From Gemmatimonadota bacterium (GTDB taxonomy: Bacteria > Gemmatimonadota > Gemmatimonadetes > Longimicrobiales > Gaopeijiaceae), in the NCBI GenBank assembly GCA_022827345.1, contig JAJDTB010000011.1, forward strand, positions 45,815-109,814: a DNA stretch of 64,000 nt. The letters run 5' to 3'. Made by a program: the position numbers and the translations under genes. Below are positions 42,970 through 54,132 of the stretch, piece by piece. How positions within the stretch are numbered: the first letter of the stretch is position 1; every line of letters begins with the position of its first letter. The notes beneath the pieces were generated by a model. That model had not been told where the DNA came from. It searched no databases and saw only the letters and a program-made list of their open reading frames with translations.

Positions 42970-44193
42970 TCAACCGGTTGCCGCCTCCGCCTGCTTGTGC
43001 CGCGTACGCTCGTGCCCGGCGTTTTCCAGGGTGGAGTCGAGTTCGAGGGTGAGTTCGTCGAGCACCAGCCACCCGTTCGGGGTGAGGCGCACGGAATCCC
43101 CGGCGTCCGCCGCGAGGCCACGGTTTCTCCATGTCCCCAGCAGAGTCGCCGCCGCGCGGCCGACCGCGTTCGCGTCCACCCCCTCGGCAGTACGCAGCGC
43201 CAGCCAGAGTGCTTCAAGGCGGCGCTGCTGCGAGGTCAATGCCTCGCTGCCCGCCCGGCCGCTGCCGTCCCCCTCTACGCGACCCGCGTACCGGGCCCAG
43301 TCCCGTTCATTCCACCACCGCCGCCCGCCGACGTAGGAGTGCGCTCCGTTCCCCAATCCGAGGTAGGGGGCGCCGCGCCAGCAGGCGCGATTGTGAAGCG
43401 ATGCAAACCCGGGGCGGGCGAAGTTCGACACCTCGTAGTGCCGATAACCGGCGGCTGCCAGTGCTTCGGCGGCGTACAGGTACTCGTCGCGGTAGCGTGC
43501 CTCGCCCGCCATTGCGACCCGGCCCTCGCGCACGAATCGCGCGAGCGGCGTGGCCTCTTCCACCGTAAGGCCATACAGCGAGACATGGGGGACGTCGAGG
43601 TGCAGGGCGCGCTCGATGTCGTCTCTCCAATTGCGGCTCATACTCCTCGGAAGCCCGAAGATCAGATCCACCGAGAGGTTGGCGACGCCGGCCGCTTTCG
43701 CCCTGGCGACCGCCTCACCGGCCTGCGCGGCGGAATGGAGGCGTCCCATCCACTTCAGGGCCCCGGCGTCGAAGCTCTGGACGCCGAAGGAGATGCGGTT
43801 GACCCCGGCCGACGCCCAGCCGCGCGCGACCTGATCGGTGAACGACTCGGGGTTGGCTTCGACCGTCCACTCGAATCCGGAACCACGTGTTCGTTCCCGC
43901 CCGACCACGTCGGCGAGCGCCCCGACGCTCTCGGGATCGAGTACAGACGGTGTGCCTCCTCCGACATAGAGCGTCTCAAGTTCATCTGCCAGCACCGCCT
44001 CACCGCTGGACTGCAGCGAAGACAACTCGCTCCGTACCGCATTCAGCCAGCGCGCACTGTCGGGACTTCGGTCCACCGTGACCGCGAAGTCGCAGTAGCA
44101 GCACCGTCGCGCGCAGAAGGGCGCGTGAACGTACAGGTTGCGGACAGCCCCGGTGCGGAGCGACGCCGCGCGGCCCGCTGCCCGGACCGTCAC
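42970..44193 (-). CDS. hemW: Radical SAM haem chaperone HemW
   Basis: HemW binds haem and a 4Fe-4S cluster and delivers haem to respiratory enzymes; it is often misnamed a coproporphyrinogen oxidase. The 407-residue protein has the radical-SAM motif CARRCCYC near residue 27, LETLYVGGGTPSVL near 73, WTVEANPESFTD near 108, RISFGVQSFD near 133 and LGLGNGAHSYVGGRRWWN near 275. GTG 44193 overlaps the dprA stop (GTGA). A 140-bp gap follows before hrcA. Confidence 0.92.
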   Translation of the reverse strand: MTVRAAGRAASLRTGAVRNLYVHAPFCARRCCYCDFAVTVDRSPDSARWLNAVRSELSSLQSSGEAVLADELETLYVGGGTPSVLDPESVGALADVVGRERTRGSGFEWTVEANPESFTDQVARGWASAGVNRISFGVQSFDAGALKWMGRLHSAAQAGEAVARAKAAGVANLSVDLIFGLPRSMSRNWRDDIERALHLDVPHVSLYGLTVEEATPLARFVREGRVAMAGEARYRDEYLYAAEALAAAGYRHYEVSNFARPGFASLHNRACWRGAPYLGLGNGAHSYVGGRRWWNERDWARYAGRVEGDGSGRAGSEALTSQQRRLEALWLALRTAEGVDANAVGRAAATLLGTWRNRGLAADAGDSVRLTPNGWLVLDELTLELDSTLENAGHERTRHKQAEAATG

Positions 44194-45311
44194 GCCGCGC
44201 CTTCCCTGACCACGGCGGTCCCCCGCCCCGGTGTCTTCATCACGCGGCCGTCCCGGGTCGGCGTCAGGTAGCCCCGGATTTCGAGGATGGTCAGGACGGG
44301 AGCGATTTCGTCCGGGAGCCGGCCGGCCAGCGAAGCCGCCTCGGCGATGGTGACGGGGGCCGCCGGGAGCGCGGCGAGCAGTTCGCGCAGCTCGGGTTCG
44401 TCGGGCAGTTTGGGGGCATCGTACAGCGCGTCGCCCGCACCCACTTCCAGGATGACCCCCGCGCCGTCGGCGATGAGGCGATTCGTCCCCTGGCTCGTGG
44501 GCCGGTCGATCGGTCCCGGCACCGCGTGGACTTCCCGGCCCAGGTCCAGGGCGATCTCGGCGGTGATCAGCGCGCCGCTCCGGTGCGACGCCTCGACGAT
44601 GACCGTGTCGGTGGCGAGGGCGGCGATGATCCGGTTGCGCCGGGGGAAGTGATGGGGCGCCGCACCGACTCCGGGAGCGAACTCGGACACCACCACGCCG
44701 TGCTCCCGTATCCTGCCGTAAAGGGCCCGGTTCCGGGGCGGCGACACCACGTCCACGCCCGATCCGAGTACCGCGGCAGTGGGTCCCGGCAGCGCGCCCC
44801 GATGCGCCTCGGCGTCGATCCCCATCGCCATTCCCGAGACCACGCAGCGTCCCCGGCCCGCGAGATGGGCACCGAGGCCCCGCGCGATCCTGCGGCCGTA
44901 CGCCGTCGCCCGGCGCGATCCGACGATCGCGACGCAGGGCATCCGAAGCAGATCCGTGTCGCCGAGCGCAAAGAGGATGGGAGGCGGGTGCGGCAGCGCG
45001 TTGAGGGGGCCGGGATAGTCCCGGCCACCGTAGACGAGAACGGTGATTCCGCCGGCCAGACAGCGCCTCCGAATCCCCCGCGCTTCGCGCTCGGCTCGGC
45101 TCCGGGCCGCGGGGTCCTCGAACGCTCCCGTCCCGCGCCGCCTGCCGGCGGAGCCGCCGACGGGGCGTGAACGGCCCGCCCGCGCGACGGCCGCGGATTC
45201 GGACGGGCTCGCATCCAGCGCGGCCGCGGGGCTGCCAAAGTGGTCCACCAGTGCCCGGAAACGCCCCGGGCCGATGCCCGCGAGCCGATCCAGCGTGAGA
45301 GCTTCGATCAC
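44190..45311 (-). CDS. dprA: DNA-processing protein DprA
   Basis: DprA protects incoming single-stranded DNA during natural transformation and loads RecA. The 373-residue protein has an N-terminal helix-hairpin-helix stretch (GIGPGRFRALVDHFGSP), the Rossmann domain with VAIVGSRRATAYGRRIARGLG near residue 125, GMAMGIDAEAHRGAL, GSGVDVVSPPRNRALY and FPRRNRIIAALA. A C-terminal winged-helix-like tail follows. The frame is open upstream into obgE, but GTG 45311 overlaps the obgE stop (GTGA) and fits the family start. No other competence gene is in the window. Confidence 0.93.
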   Translation of the reverse strand: MIEALTLDRLAGIGPGRFRALVDHFGSPAAALDASPSESAAVARAGRSRPVGGSAGRRRGTGAFEDPAARSRAEREARGIRRRCLAGGITVLVYGGRDYPGPLNALPHPPPILFALGDTDLLRMPCVAIVGSRRATAYGRRIARGLGAHLAGRGRCVVSGMAMGIDAEAHRGALPGPTAAVLGSGVDVVSPPRNRALYGRIREHGVVVSEFAPGVGAAPHHFPRRNRIIAALATDTVIVEASHRSGALITAEIALDLGREVHAVPGPIDRPTSQGTNRLIADGAGVILEVGAGDALYDAPKLPDEPELRELLAALPAAPVTIAEAASLAGRLPDEIAPVLTILEIRGYLTPTRDGRVMKTPGRGTAVVREGAA

Positions 45312-46318
45312 GGGTCCTCCGATGCCGTCTCGGCTTTGCGCGCGTCCTCGAGCCGGCGCCAGCACCCCTCCAGCAGTGCGCCGAGGCCGTCGCCGGTCAC
45401 CGCGCTGATGCGATAGGCGCCCCACGCGCCGGGCGCGTCGACCACGGGCTCGGGGTCGTCGGCGGGGTGCAGGTCCATTTTGGAGAAGACGACGGCGAAG
45501 GGCAGCCGGGCCAGCCGCGGCGAGTACTCCTCCAGCTCGCTGCGCAGCCCCGCCAGCGTCGCGGCGGGATCCTCCTGGTCGACGGGAAGGAGGATGGCCA
45601 GCGCCCGGGTGCGCTCGATATGGCGCAGAAACTGGTGGCCCAGCCCCTTGCCCTCGTGGGCGCCTTCGATGATGCCGGGGATGTCGGCAACGACAAAGGA
45701 GCGATAGTCGGGCAGTTCGACCACGCCGAGGTTCGGAGTCAGCGTGGTAAAGGGATAGTCGGCGATTCGGGGCCTGGCGTGGCTGATCCGGGACAGCAGG
45801 GTGGACTTGCCCGCGTTGGGCTCGCCGACCAGGCCGATGTCGGCAAGCAGCTTCAGCTCGAGGCGAATCACGCGCTCCTCGCCCGCCCCACCGGGCTCCC
45901 ACCGGCGAGGCGTCTGATGCGTGGACGACGCGAAGCGGGCGTTGCCCCTGCCTCCCCTGCCCCCCCGCGCGACGACCAGCGCGTCGTCCGCCTCCAGGAG
46001 TTCACCCAGCACTTCGCCCGTGCCGTCATCGAGAGCGATCGTGCCGGGTGGCACGCGCAGCTCCAGGTCCTGCCCGCTCTTGCCCGTGCGGTTGAACCCC
46101 CCGCCGTGCAACCCGCGCTGCGCTCGGTGGTGGCGCCGATAACGGTAGTCGCTGAGCGTCGTCAGTCCGACGTCGACCACCAGGCGCACGTCACCGCCCC
46201 GCCCCCCGTCCCCGCCCGCCGGACCCCCGCGCGGCACCCCCTTCTCGCGCCGGAAGGCTTCGGCCCCGGAACCCCCGGCGCCTCCCCCGACCTCGATCCT
46301 GACCGAGTCTATGAACAT
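45308..46318 (-). CDS. obgE: Obg-family GTPase
   Basis: ObgE is an essential GTPase of 50S ribosome assembly and stress signalling. The 336-residue protein has the glycine-rich Obg fold (MFIDSVRIEVGGGAGGSG; GPAGGDGGRGGDV; GGRGGRGNARFASS) and the G domain: G1 GEPNAGKST near residue 165, switch I DYPFTTLTPNLG, G3 DIPGIIEGAHEGKGLG, G4 FSKMDL. G4 has Ser in place of the usual Asn, a variation seen in other members. The C-terminal OCT domain is absent. It overlaps the asparaginase gene by ten bases. Confidence 0.95.
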   Translation of the reverse strand: MFIDSVRIEVGGGAGGSGAEAFRREKGVPRGGPAGGDGGRGGDVRLVVDVGLTTLSDYRYRRHHRAQRGLHGGGFNRTGKSGQDLELRVPPGTIALDDGTGEVLGELLEADDALVVARGGRGGRGNARFASSTHQTPRRWEPGGAGEERVIRLELKLLADIGLVGEPNAGKSTLLSRISHARPRIADYPFTTLTPNLGVVELPDYRSFVVADIPGIIEGAHEGKGLGHQFLRHIERTRALAILLPVDQEDPAATLAGLRSELEEYSPRLARLPFAVVFSKMDLHPADDPEPVVDAPGAWGAYRISAVTGDGLGALLEGCWRRLEDARKAETASEDP

Positions 46319-47310
46319 TCAAGCACCTCCATTCGGCCCACCTCGTCGCCCAGCGTGTTGACCACCGTGGGCTCGGCAAAACCTGCCAGCGCGCTCGCTG
46401 CCCCGGCCGACAGCATCCCCGCGCGCCCGAGCACCGCCAGCAGCGCGGGCGGAGCCGATCGCCACGCCCCGTCCTCCACCTTGACGGCCGCCCCCAGCCC
46501 GGTCTCCGCATCGCCCGCGAGGTAGACCGCCTCGGCGCCCACCTTCGCGAAGACGCGCCCGCGCTCCTCCTCCATCAGGCGCGTGCAGAGCCGCCCCGTG
46601 CCGGCCACCATGAAGGGGTGGCCCGTCATCGCATCCACCACGCGGCGGGCCGGACCTTCCCGCGCCGCGGCCTCGGCCAGGCGGGCCGCCCCGAGGGCCA
46701 GCCGTTCGAGCGGGACCGCGAACGTCACCACGCCGCATCCGTCCACCGCCGACAGCATCCCGGTCGGCGCCGCGCCCGTCCAACGGGCCACCTCCGCGCG
46801 CATCCGTTGCTGCACCGGATGTTCCGCGCGCTGGTATCCGTGCAGCGGCCATCCGTGAAACGCCGCCAGTGCGAGCATGCCGGCGTGCTTGCCCGAACAG
46901 TTGTTCATGATCGGGGTGCGGGGCGTGCCGGAGGCGGCCAGGGCCAGGTCGCGCTCGCGCAGCAGCGGAGGGTGCGGCCCGCAGACCAGCAGGTCCTCGG
47001 ACACGCCGGCCTTCTCGAGCATCGATCGGGCGACCTCCAGGTGTCTTTCCTCCGAATTGTGCGACCCGCAGCACAGCGCAATCTCCTCCTCCGTGAGCCC
47101 GAAGTGGTCGGCGGCCCCGTCCGCGACCAGCGGCAACGCCTGAAACGGCTTCGCCGCCGACCGGAGCAGGGTTTCGCGGCCAGGGTCGCCCCAGCTCCGC
47201 ACGCGGCGTCCACGCGCGTCGCATACGACCGCGTGCACGCGGTGTGTGGCCTCGACGACCTCTCCCCGGTATACGGTGATGGCCAGCGAAGGGGAATCTG
47301 CAGCGATCAC
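46309..47310 (-). CDS. Asparaginase (rhizobial AnsA / class 3 type)
   Basis: The 333-residue protein belongs to the asparaginase family typified by Rhizobium etli AnsA, not to the bacterial type I/II enzymes. The family's catalytic and zinc-site residues appear to be present: SAAKPFQALPL with the Ser-x-x-Lys pair near residue 51, CCGSHNSEERHLEVAR near 80, NNCSGKHAGML near 136 with Cys and Lys, and DGCGVVTFAVP near 191 with the second Cys. It would release ammonia and aspartate in the cytoplasm. GTG 47310 is the start, and the stop falls inside the obgE start region. Confidence 0.9.
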   Translation of the reverse strand: MIAADSPSLAITVYRGEVVEATHRVHAVVCDARGRRVRSWGDPGRETLLRSAAKPFQALPLVADGAADHFGLTEEEIALCCGSHNSEERHLEVARSMLEKAGVSEDLLVCGPHPPLLRERDLALAASGTPRTPIMNNCSGKHAGMLALAAFHGWPLHGYQRAEHPVQQRMRAEVARWTGAAPTGMLSAVDGCGVVTFAVPLERLALGAARLAEAAAREGPARRVVDAMTGHPFMVAGTGRLCTRLMEEERGRVFAKVGAEAVYLAGDAETGLGAAVKVEDGAWRSAPPALLAVLGRAGMLSAGAASALAGFAEPTVVNTLGDEVGRMEVLECS

Positions 47311-47348
47311 AGGGGCGCTTCCATGGCTGGATGAGCCTGATTGGGCCG

Positions 47349-49010
47349 CTAGCGCGACGGATCCGCCCCCTCACCGTGCTCGCCGCCCGACGCTTCGACC
47401 TGGCCCAGGGGTGAGCCCGCCAGCGCAAAGAGGTCCTCGGGGCCCGATGCGGCCGACAGCAGCTCCACCGCCCTGCCCAGCTGCGCGTCGCTCGCCGCGA
47501 TCCGCAGGAAACTCCCTCGATCACCCCAGGCCTGAACTGCGATCTCGTTTCCCAGGAGGAACGCCATCGAGCGGCGCGCCCGCAACAGCGTGGCCATGGG
47601 AAGATCCGCCTCGCGCTCCTGCAGAGACGTGTGGAAGCTGGCCAGATCGTCGTCGGTGATCGGGAATCCGGGCTCGAGGCCCGGGTGCGCCTGGAGGTAG
47701 CTCACCGCCCAGCTCTGCAGCGCCGTCACGAAGGATCCACCGAAGTTGATGACCTCGCGGAAGGCCTCGCGCTCGTCCGCGCTCAGGGTATCCTGCATCA
47801 CCCAAAGGTCGGGCACGATCCCGCCCCCGCCTCTCACCAGACGGCCGCCGGACGACCTGAACTCGGGCTGGTCTTCGAGGCCCGGGCGCTCGGCGACCTC
47901 ACCGCGAACGGTGAGCACGCCCCGTTCGCCGCGGGCCCTCTGGTCGGCCACGTCCATCTGGATCGATCGCCCTGAAGGGGTGAACCAGCGCGCCGTGGTG
48001 AGCTTGAGGACGTTCCCCCCCGACAGCGGGAAGAGCGACTGCACGGACCCCTTGCCGTAGGTGGTCGAACCGATGAGCAGCGCCCGGTCGTGATCCTGCA
48101 GGGCTCCCGCGAGGATCTCCGCCGCGGACGCGCTGCCGTACTCGACCAGGACGACAATCGGCAGGTCGGGATAGCTCTGCCGGTCTCGCGCGGCATACCT
48201 CTCGGGGGTCGAGGCCCGGCTCCGTATCTCGACGATGTCCATGCCGGGATCGAGGAACAGGTCCGTCAATCCGACCCCCTCGGTCAGCAGGCCGCCCCGG
48301 TTCCGGCGCAGGTCCAGTACGAGAGAGGTCATGCCCTCCGCCGCCAGCGAATCCAGGGCGGCGCGCACCTCCTGCGTCGTCGTGCGGTTGAAGACGAGCA
48401 GCGGTACGTACCCCACGCCGTCCTCGAGCATGACGGCGAAGGGAACCGACGGCACGTGGATCAGCTCGCGCTCGACCTCGAACGTGATGACCGCCTCCGC
48501 ACCCGGCCGCCGAATGCCCACCTGCACCGTGGTCCCGGGTTCGCCCCTCAGCAGGTCGACCGCCTGGTCCGTCACCCATCCGTCGAGCGACCTCCCGTCC
48601 ACCTCGACGATGCGGTCGCCCGGACGCAGGCCCGCCCTCGCACCCGGCGTGCCGGGAATCGGCGCCACGATGGTGATGTAACCGTCGCGGTCGATCACCT
48701 CCAATCCGACCCCGCCGTATTCACCCTGGGTGCGGATGCGCTCGTTCTCCCACATTGCGGCGGGGAGGAACCGGGAATTGGGATCCTCCAGACGATCGAC
48801 GACCCCGGTGATGGCCGCCTCGTAGAGGCTGTCGAGGTCGACCTCGCCCACGAAGCTGCTCTCGATGCGGTTCATGACCTCTTCGAAGACGCGCGCGTGC
48901 AGGTAGACGTTGGCGCGCATGCCCACGCCCCGCTGCAGCAGCCAGCCCCCGCTCGTCACCGCGAACACGGCGATCAGCGTCGGGACCAGCACGGTCCTCG
49001 TTCTCGTCAT
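47349..49010 (-). CDS. S41 family C-terminal processing protease (CtpA/Prc-like)
   Basis: The 553-residue protein starts at ATG 49010 with GGAGG nearby. An N-terminal helix (about residues 8-25) exports or anchors it. A PDZ domain follows (YGGVGLEVIDRDGYITIVAPI; GLRPGDRIVEVDG), then the S41 catalytic core with LVLDLRRNRGGLL, VEYGSASAAEILAGAL carrying the Ser nucleophile near residue 304, and STTYGKGSVQSLFPL carrying the Lys. A C-terminal region of about 150 residues is specific to this subgroup. It would trim periplasmic or envelope proteins. The next gene downstream encodes asparaginase. Confidence 0.92.
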   Translation of the reverse strand: MTRTRTVLVPTLIAVFAVTSGGWLLQRGVGMRANVYLHARVFEEVMNRIESSFVGEVDLDSLYEAAITGVVDRLEDPNSRFLPAAMWENERIRTQGEYGGVGLEVIDRDGYITIVAPIPGTPGARAGLRPGDRIVEVDGRSLDGWVTDQAVDLLRGEPGTTVQVGIRRPGAEAVITFEVERELIHVPSVPFAVMLEDGVGYVPLLVFNRTTTQEVRAALDSLAAEGMTSLVLDLRRNRGGLLTEGVGLTDLFLDPGMDIVEIRSRASTPERYAARDRQSYPDLPIVVLVEYGSASAAEILAGALQDHDRALLIGSTTYGKGSVQSLFPLSGGNVLKLTTARWFTPSGRSIQMDVADQRARGERGVLTVRGEVAERPGLEDQPEFRSSGGRLVRGGGGIVPDLWVMQDTLSADEREAFREVINFGGSFVTALQSWAVSYLQAHPGLEPGFPITDDDLASFHTSLQEREADLPMATLLRARRSMAFLLGNEIAVQAWGDRGSFLRIAASDAQLGRAVELLSAASGPEDLFALAGSPLGQVEASGGEHGEGADPSR

Positions 49011-49029
49011 TCGGCCTCCATGTCCATCG

Positions 49030-49674
49030 CTAAACCGCACCGCCCCGGATTGTTTCCGGAAATCGGGCGACGATCTCGCGGCGAATCCGCTCCCCGACCG
49101 CTTCGGGGCTTCCGTCGGCGGGCACCAGCACCGCCCGGTCCAGCGACTCGGCGAGTTCAAGATACCCTGTCCGAACCGCCCGGTGAAAGGCCGCGTCCTC
49201 CGATTCGAACCGGTCCGGCGACTTGCCCGCGCGCATCTGGCGGGCCATTCCCTCATCGGCGGCGAGGTCGAGGACGACGTACACGTCGGGCGCCACGCCC
49301 CCCGTCGCGTAGGCGTTGAGCCGTTCGATGCGGCCGAGATCGATCCCCCGGCCGTGGCCCTGGTACGCGAAGGTGCTCAGGTCGAAGCGGTCCGAGAGGA
49401 CCCACTTCCCCGCGGCAAGGCTCGGCGCCACCACTTCCCTCACGAAGGCGGCCCGCGCCGCCAGGATCAGCAGCAGCTCCGTCTCGGGCGGCACCGGCCC
49501 CGCGCTCCGCAGGACCAGGTCCCGGATTCCCTCCCCGATCGAAGTGCCCCCGGGCTCGCGCGTCACGACCGATGGGATTCCGGCCTCTTCCAGCGACGAA
49601 GCCAGCAGCCGGATCTGGGTGGTCTTCCCTACGCCCTCGGCGCCTTCAAAGGCGATAAACCTGCCACGGTTCAT
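49030..49674 (-). CDS. tmk: Thymidylate kinase
   Basis: Tmk phosphorylates dTMP to dTDP. The 214-residue protein has the P-loop FEGAEGVGKTTQI near residue 9, the TREPGG motif near 37, the DR motif in LSDRFDLSTFAYQGHGRG near 92 and a lid region. ATG 49674 is chosen because GGAGG is eight bases upstream; an ATG at 49680 is too close to it. It ends 19 bases before the S41 protease gene and starts 25 bases after the inositol-phosphate synthase stop. Confidence 0.95.
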   Translation of the reverse strand: MNRGRFIAFEGAEGVGKTTQIRLLASSLEEAGIPSVVTREPGGTSIGEGIRDLVLRSAGPVPPETELLLILAARAAFVREVVAPSLAAGKWVLSDRFDLSTFAYQGHGRGIDLGRIERLNAYATGGVAPDVYVVLDLAADEGMARQMRAGKSPDRFESEDAAFHRAVRTGYLELAESLDRAVLVPADGSPEAVGERIRREIVARFPETIRGGAV

Positions 49675-49699
49675 CGGCATCCCTCCGGCCGGCCGCCCC

Positions 49700-51016
<1,317 letters not shown>

Positions 51017-51022
51017 TGTGGC

Positions 51023-51721
51023 CTAACCCTTTCCGGCGGTCGGACCGCCGTCGTCTAGAGGAACGCCGGTGCCACGCTTGTAGACCCACACGATGCGGTG
51101 CACGGCGGTGATGTTGGTGAGTACCGCCACGATCACGATAACGGAACTGAGCACGATTCCGTCCCAGTCCAGACCGAAGAAAAGCGACGCGAACCCCAGC
51201 AGCACGATGCGCTCGCCCCGCTGCATGAGTCCCACGGAGCAGTCGAAGCCCAGCGACTCGGCCTTGGCCCGGGTGTAGCTGATCATCAGCGAGCCGCCCA
51301 TGGCAAGCGTGATGATGTAGATCATCCAGATGTCGAAGAGCTCGAGCTGGTATGCGTTGTAGAGCGTCATCAGTCCGAGGTACATGGCAATCTCGGAGAT
51401 GCGGTCCAGCGTGGCGTCGAAGAAGTTCCCGAACTTCGAGGCGAGGCCGGAGACCCTTGCCACGCGACCGTCGAACACATCGCTGAGACCGCCGAGTAGC
51501 ACGAGAACCCCCGCGGTTCGCACATGGTCCTGCGAATACATCAGCGCACCGCCGAGGGTGATGACGAAACCGGCGAGCGTAATCGCATTCGGGTGTACGC
51601 CCCGCCGCACGAGCCACTGCGTGATCGGCTCGATGGTACGATAGGCCGGCCCCCGAAAGGCCTTGATTCCCTTCTCTCTCGGGGGCGCGTCCTGCCCCTT
51701 GTGCTGGTTGCTGGAAGTCAC
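51023..51721 (-). CDS. CDP-alcohol phosphatidyltransferase (probable phosphatidylinositol-phosphate synthase)
   Basis: The 232-residue membrane enzyme joins an alcohol to the phosphatidyl group of CDP-diacylglycerol. The family motif DGx2ARx8Gx3Dx3D is complete: SDVFDGRVARVSGLASKFGN followed by FFDATLD, near residues 80-105. Five to six membrane helices flank it. Its gene precedes inositol-3-phosphate synthase by six bases, so inositol phosphate is the likely acceptor. Related transferases use glycerol phosphate or serine, and sequence alone does not decide. GTG 51721 is the start. Confidence 0.88.
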   Translation of the reverse strand: MTSSNQHKGQDAPPREKGIKAFRGPAYRTIEPITQWLVRRGVHPNAITLAGFVITLGGALMYSQDHVRTAGVLVLLGGLSDVFDGRVARVSGLASKFGNFFDATLDRISEIAMYLGLMTLYNAYQLELFDIWMIYIITLAMGGSLMISYTRAKAESLGFDCSVGLMQRGERIVLLGFASLFFGLDWDGIVLSSVIVIVAVLTNITAVHRIVWVYKRGTGVPLDDGGPTAGKG

Positions 51722-51728
51722 GGCTCGT

Positions 51729-52088
51729 TCAGGAAGTCAGGATGATTCGGGATTTCGCGCCCTCGCGCATGCCCTTCTGGATAGAGGCATCCACGCGGAC
51801 CATGATCTTGTCCAGGTTGGCCTGGGCCGCAACCAGACTCTGGTAGACCGAAGACGCCTGGAGCTTTCCGAGCGTGGCTTCGTAGCGCTCCATGTCCGCC
51901 TTGTCCGGCTCCCTGCCGCTCCGCACGGCGGACTGCAGAGATGCCTCGGTCTTTTTCAGCTCGTTGCGGAGTTCGACCATCTGCCTGTCGTCGTCCGCGC
52001 TCTGCATCGCCCGGGTCATCGTCCGGTATTCGGGGGTGCGGCCCAGGGCCCGGCCGAGCGACTCGGCCAACTCGCTAATGTCGGTCAT
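51729..52088 (-). CDS. YlbF-family regulator
   Basis: The 119-residue, almost wholly helical protein matches the YlbF/YmcA family: [20 protein letters not shown], then a Glu/Lys-rich helix, then SSVYQSLVAAQANLDKIM. In Bacillus subtilis YlbF, YmcA and YaaT form a complex that tunes RNase Y. Whether an equivalent exists here is unknown, as no RNase Y gene is in the window. ATG 52088 lies within the end of prmC (14-bp overlap). Confidence 0.8.
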   Translation of the reverse strand: MTDISELAESLGRALGRTPEYRTMTRAMQSADDDRQMVELRNELKKTEASLQSAVRSGREPDKADMERYEATLGKLQASSVYQSLVAAQANLDKIMVRVDASIQKGMREGAKSRIILTS

Positions 52089-52995
52089 GCGTCTTCTCCG
52101 GCAAAGGTCTCCGACCAAAAACATAGCGTGGTCGTCCCGTCAGGTCCTTGTGCACCTCGACCGACTCGAGGCCGCTCGCGGTGCGAAGCAGCCGTGACAC
52201 CGCCGGACCCTGCGTGCATCCCACCTCCACGCCAAACCAGCCCCCGGGGCGGAGAACCTGCGGCAGCGCGCCGGCAAGTTCGCGGATCACCGCCAGCCCC
52301 CGGTCCCCCGCGACCATGGCGCCGTGCGGCTCCCAGTCCCTGACCTCGGGTTCGGCGCTCTGCCACTCCGCTTCGGCGAGGTAGGGCGGATTGGAAAGCA
52401 CCAGATCGAACGATTCGTCCCTCACCGGATCGAGCAGCGAGCCGTGCCGGAAGTCGATTTCGGGATACCGGGCGGCGGCGTTGTTCCTGGCGACCTCGAG
52501 CGCGTCGGCGGCCAGTTCCGTCGCCGTGACCGATCGGGCGCGGCCTTCGGCGGCGAGCGCGATGGCGATGGCCCCCGATCCCGTGCCGACGTCCAGCGCC
52601 GAATCGAAGACCCGGTCGCTCCCGGCGACGTCCGCCAGCACGTCGAGGAGGTACTCGGTCTCGGGGCGCGGAATCGCGACCCGGGGGTCGACGCGGAGGG
52701 TCAGGTTGCGGAAGGGCGCGGACCCCAGGAGGTACTGGAGGGGTTCCCGTGCCCCGCGGCGGCGCAGCAGCGGCCGGCAGGCGGCGCGCTCGCGTTCCGA
52801 GAGCGGCCGATCGAAGTGGAGATACAGCTGCAGCCTGTCCATCCGCAGGACGTGGGCCAGCAGGTACTCCGCGTTGAGGCGGCCGTCCTCGACGCCCCTG
52901 TCGCTCAGGTAGGCCGCGCTCGCGCGCACGACCTCCATCACCGTCCAGGTTCGATGCCGCGTTGCCGACGCGACGGAAGATGACCGTCGGCTCAC
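52075..52995 (-). CDS. prmC: Peptide chain release factor methyltransferase
   Basis: PrmC methylates the Gln of the GGQ motif in release factors. The 306-residue protein has an N-terminal helical domain and the methyltransferase core with [19 protein letters not shown] near residue 128 and the catalytic [12 protein letters not shown] near 197. It follows prfA, the gene of its substrate, with a GTGA overlap; the prfA-prmC order is widely conserved. A long open frame upstream is not used. Confidence 0.94.
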   Translation of the reverse strand: MSRRSSSVASATRHRTWTVMEVVRASAAYLSDRGVEDGRLNAEYLLAHVLRMDRLQLYLHFDRPLSERERAACRPLLRRRGAREPLQYLLGSAPFRNLTLRVDPRVAIPRPETEYLLDVLADVAGSDRVFDSALDVGTGSGAIAIALAAEGRARSVTATELAADALEVARNNAAARYPEIDFRHGSLLDPVRDESFDLVLSNPPYLAEAEWQSAEPEVRDWEPHGAMVAGDRGLAVIRELAGALPQVLRPGGWFGVEVGCTQGPAVSRLLRTASGLESVEVHKDLTGRPRYVFGRRPLPEKTHDRH

Positions 52996-54098
52996 GACTG
53001 CCCCGGCGCCCCCGCGAGGCGCTCCTCGTCCCGCGCGAGCCGGAGCGCGGCGACGAGTTCGGCCAGATCGCCGTCCAGGATGTCGCCCAGCTTGTACAGG
53101 CTCAGGCCGATCCTGTGGTCGGTGACGCGGTTCTGCGGGAAATTGTAGGTGCGAATCTTGGCGGAGCGGTCGCCCGACCCGATCTGCGACCGGCGCTGGG
53201 CGGCCCGCTCGGCCTCGCGGGCGGCGATCTCGCGGTCCAGCAGGCGCGAACGCAGCACCTTCATCGCCTTGGCCTTGTTCTTGTGCTGGGACTTCTCGTC
53301 CTGGCAGGTGACGACCAGCTCGGTGGGCAGGTGGGTGATGCGCACCGCCGAGTCGGTCGTGTTGACGGACTGGCCGCCCGGGCCCGACGAGCGGAACACG
53401 TCGATGCGCAGGTCGGCGGGATCGATCGCCACGTCCACCTCCTCCGCCTCGGGCAGCACGGCCACCGAGGCCGCCGAGGTATGGATCCGGCCCTGGCTCT
53501 CGGTTTCGGGAACGCGCTGGACCCGGTGGACGCCGGATTCGTAGCGCAGCTGCCCGTACGCCCCCTTCCCCCGCACGGTGAAGATCGCCTCCTTGATCGA
53601 CCCGGGAATCCCTTCCGACACTCCGGCCAGGTCGACCGTCCACCCCCGCCGCTCGGCCAGGCGGCGGTACATCCGCATGAGGTCCGCGCTGAAGAGCCCC
53701 GCCTCGTCCCCGCCCGTCCCGGCGCGGATCTCCACCACCGCGGGACGATCCTCGAGCGGGTCCGGGGGCACCAGCGCCGCCCGTAACGCGGCCGACGCCG
53801 TCTCCAGCCGGCCCTCGAGCGAGACGATCTCCTCTTCCGCGAGCGCGCTCATCTCGGCATCGTCGGACTCGGCAAGCAGCTCGCGCGTGTCCTGAAGCTC
53901 CGCCTCGATGGCGACCACGCTCCGCCCGGCCTCCACGGCGGCCGCCAGTCCGGCCCGCTCCCGCCCGAGTTCCCGCAGGCGATCGCGGTCGCGAATCACG
54001 GCGGGATCGGAGAGGCCGCGTTCGATTTCGCGGAAACGCTCTTCGGTTTCGGCAAGGCGCCGGGCAAGGCGAGGATCTATCGGAGGTCTCCGGGCCAA
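52992..54098 (-). CDS. prfA: Peptide chain release factor 1
   Basis: RF1 reads UAA and UAG stop codons. The protein, about 368 residues, shows [19 protein letters not shown] near 122, [20 protein letters not shown] near 190 (the RF1 codon-recognition side), and [19 protein letters not shown] near 228 with the GGQ motif. The start is uncertain: no ATG or GTG precedes the conserved N-terminus. TTG 54098 gives a normal length but has no ribosome site. It lies about 34 bases after the lnt stop. Confidence 0.93.
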   Translation of the reverse strand: MARRPPIDPRLARRLAETEERFREIERGLSDPAVIRDRDRLRELGRERAGLAAAVEAGRSVVAIEAELQDTRELLAESDDAEMSALAEEEIVSLEGRLETASAALRAALVPPDPLEDRPAVVEIRAGTGGDEAGLFSADLMRMYRRLAERRGWTVDLAGVSEGIPGSIKEAIFTVRGKGAYGQLRYESGVHRVQRVPETESQGRIHTSAASVAVLPEAEEVDVAIDPADLRIDVFRSSGPGGQSVNTTDSAVRITHLPTELVVTCQDEKSQHKNKAKAMKVLRSRLLDREIAAREAERAAQRRSQIGSGDRSAKIRTYNFPQNRVTDHRIGLSLYKLGDILDGDLAELVAALRLARDEERLAGAPGQS

Positions 54099-54132
54099 AG
54101 GGACAAGCAGTGAAATGTAATGCGTCGTTCCG

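Noticed and set aside
43390..43409. TTGTGAA half-site in hemW resembling a Rex operator
   Set aside because: The second half (TGCAAAC) does not match TTCACAA; only one arm is present.
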